14,148 nucleotides of DNA from an uncultured Eubacteriales bacterium (GTDB lineage Bacteria > Bacillota > Clostridia > Oscillospirales > Oscillospiraceae). Where the stretch lies: the NCBI GenBank assembly GCA_900544295.1, contig UQUO01000052.1:1-14148 (forward strand), given 5' to 3'. A program made the translations under genes and the position numbers. Under the pieces are notes generated by a model that searched no databases, was not told where the DNA came from, and worked only from the letters and a program-made list of their open reading frames with translations. Shown piece after piece: positions 14,070 to 14,148 of the stretch (the stretch's first letter is position 1; every line of letters begins with the position of its first letter).

Positions 14070-14090
14070 GCGGGCGGCGGGGCCGCCCGC
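14070..14090. repeat. 9-bp GC-only hairpin
   Basis: GCGGGCGGC (14070-14078) pairs perfectly with 14082-14090 around a GGG loop. It directly abuts the next hairpin with no base between, forming a two-hairpin module. No T-run follows. Confidence 0.75.
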
Positions 14091-14123
14091 AAAGGGGGGA
14101 CCCCCGGCGAGGGTCCCCCCTTT
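14091..14123. repeat. 13-bp perfect hairpin AAAGGGGGGACCC
   Basis: AAAGGGGGGACCC (14091-14103) pairs perfectly with GGGTCCCCCCTTT (14111-14123) around a 7-base loop. The TTT ending is short for a plus-strand terminator, but the AAA and TTT edges would allow weak termination on either strand. It is more likely a palindromic repeat element. Confidence 0.75.
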
Positions 14124-14148
14124 GACCCCCTCCTGCGCTTTGTGAGCA

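Larger units (their letters stand above)
13485..14148. other. Non-coding right edge rich in structured repeats
   Basis: No credible gene is seen on either strand in these 664 bases. Open frames here have no ribosome binding site and translate low-complexity Arg/Pro-rich sequence. The stretch holds a 36-nt perfect inverted pair, an array of GTAGGGG-led hairpin units, a terminator-like hairpin and two long adjacent hairpins near the end. Diverged units are also seen: ATGTAGGGGGCGGCG at 13549-13563 and CTGTATGGAATGGCG at 13660-13674. Confidence 0.7.

Overview
The window looks like chromosomal DNA from a GC-rich, low-oxygen member of the Firmicutes, most likely a clostridial Oscillospirales-type gut bacterium. 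The reasons are a tRNA-Trp-sensing T-box leader, AGGAGG-type ribosome binding sites, a TTG start codon, sigma-A-like promoters, a CsaB-type cell-wall pyruvyl transferase and a PepV-type dipeptidase, all at high GC. The genus is inference; no marker gene here settles it. I see no phage, transposon, CRISPR, tRNA or rRNA gene.

Layout from left to right. (1) 1-204 is non-coding and holds a 17-bp hairpin and one copy of a dispersed GC-rich hairpin repeat. (2) 205-1575 (minus) is a TrpB2-type tryptophan synthase beta chain under its own promoter and a well-preserved Trp T-box attenuator (about 1594-1861). (3) 1907-5405 (minus) is a four-gene unit: an MTA/SAH-deaminase-like amidohydrolase, a PepV-like M20 dipeptidase, a small cupin and a MarR-type regulator. 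Its promoter lies back to back with one for (4), an HD-domain phosphohydrolase at 5524-6081 (plus). (5) A bidirectional terminator separates that gene from a second minus-strand unit, 6184-10554, in which every junction overlaps by 1 or 4 bases: a histidine phosphatase/GNAT fusion, a metallophosphatase with an SH3-like tail, a YgiQ radical SAM protein and a DUF1294 membrane protein. (6) A near-consensus plus-strand promoter, whose -35 lies inside the first codons of the phosphatase/GNAT gene, drives a fused GT4 glycosyltransferase/CsaB pyruvyl transferase (10647-12872). This overlaps by 7 bases a PurN-like protein (12866-13441) in which all three catalytic residues of the formyltransferase family appear replaced. 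(7) 13485-14148 is non-coding and full of structured GC-rich repeats, including four hairpin units starting 69-70 bp apart and a perfect 36-nt inverted pair, related to the element at the left edge.

How the genes work together. The trpB2 gene is probably an indole-to-tryptophan salvage enzyme switched on when tRNA-Trp is uncharged. The amidohydrolase/dipeptidase/cupin/MarR set looks like a self-regulated small-molecule catabolic unit of unknown substrate. The GT4-CsaB fusion probably transfers a sugar and pyruvylates a secondary cell-wall polymer; its co-translated PurN-like partner is the least explained gene in the window. The other genes are conserved housekeeping or poorly characterised families. 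I do not see a complete new multi-gene system. The strongest leads are the GT4-CsaB plus active-site-less PurN pair and the covarying repeat hairpins.
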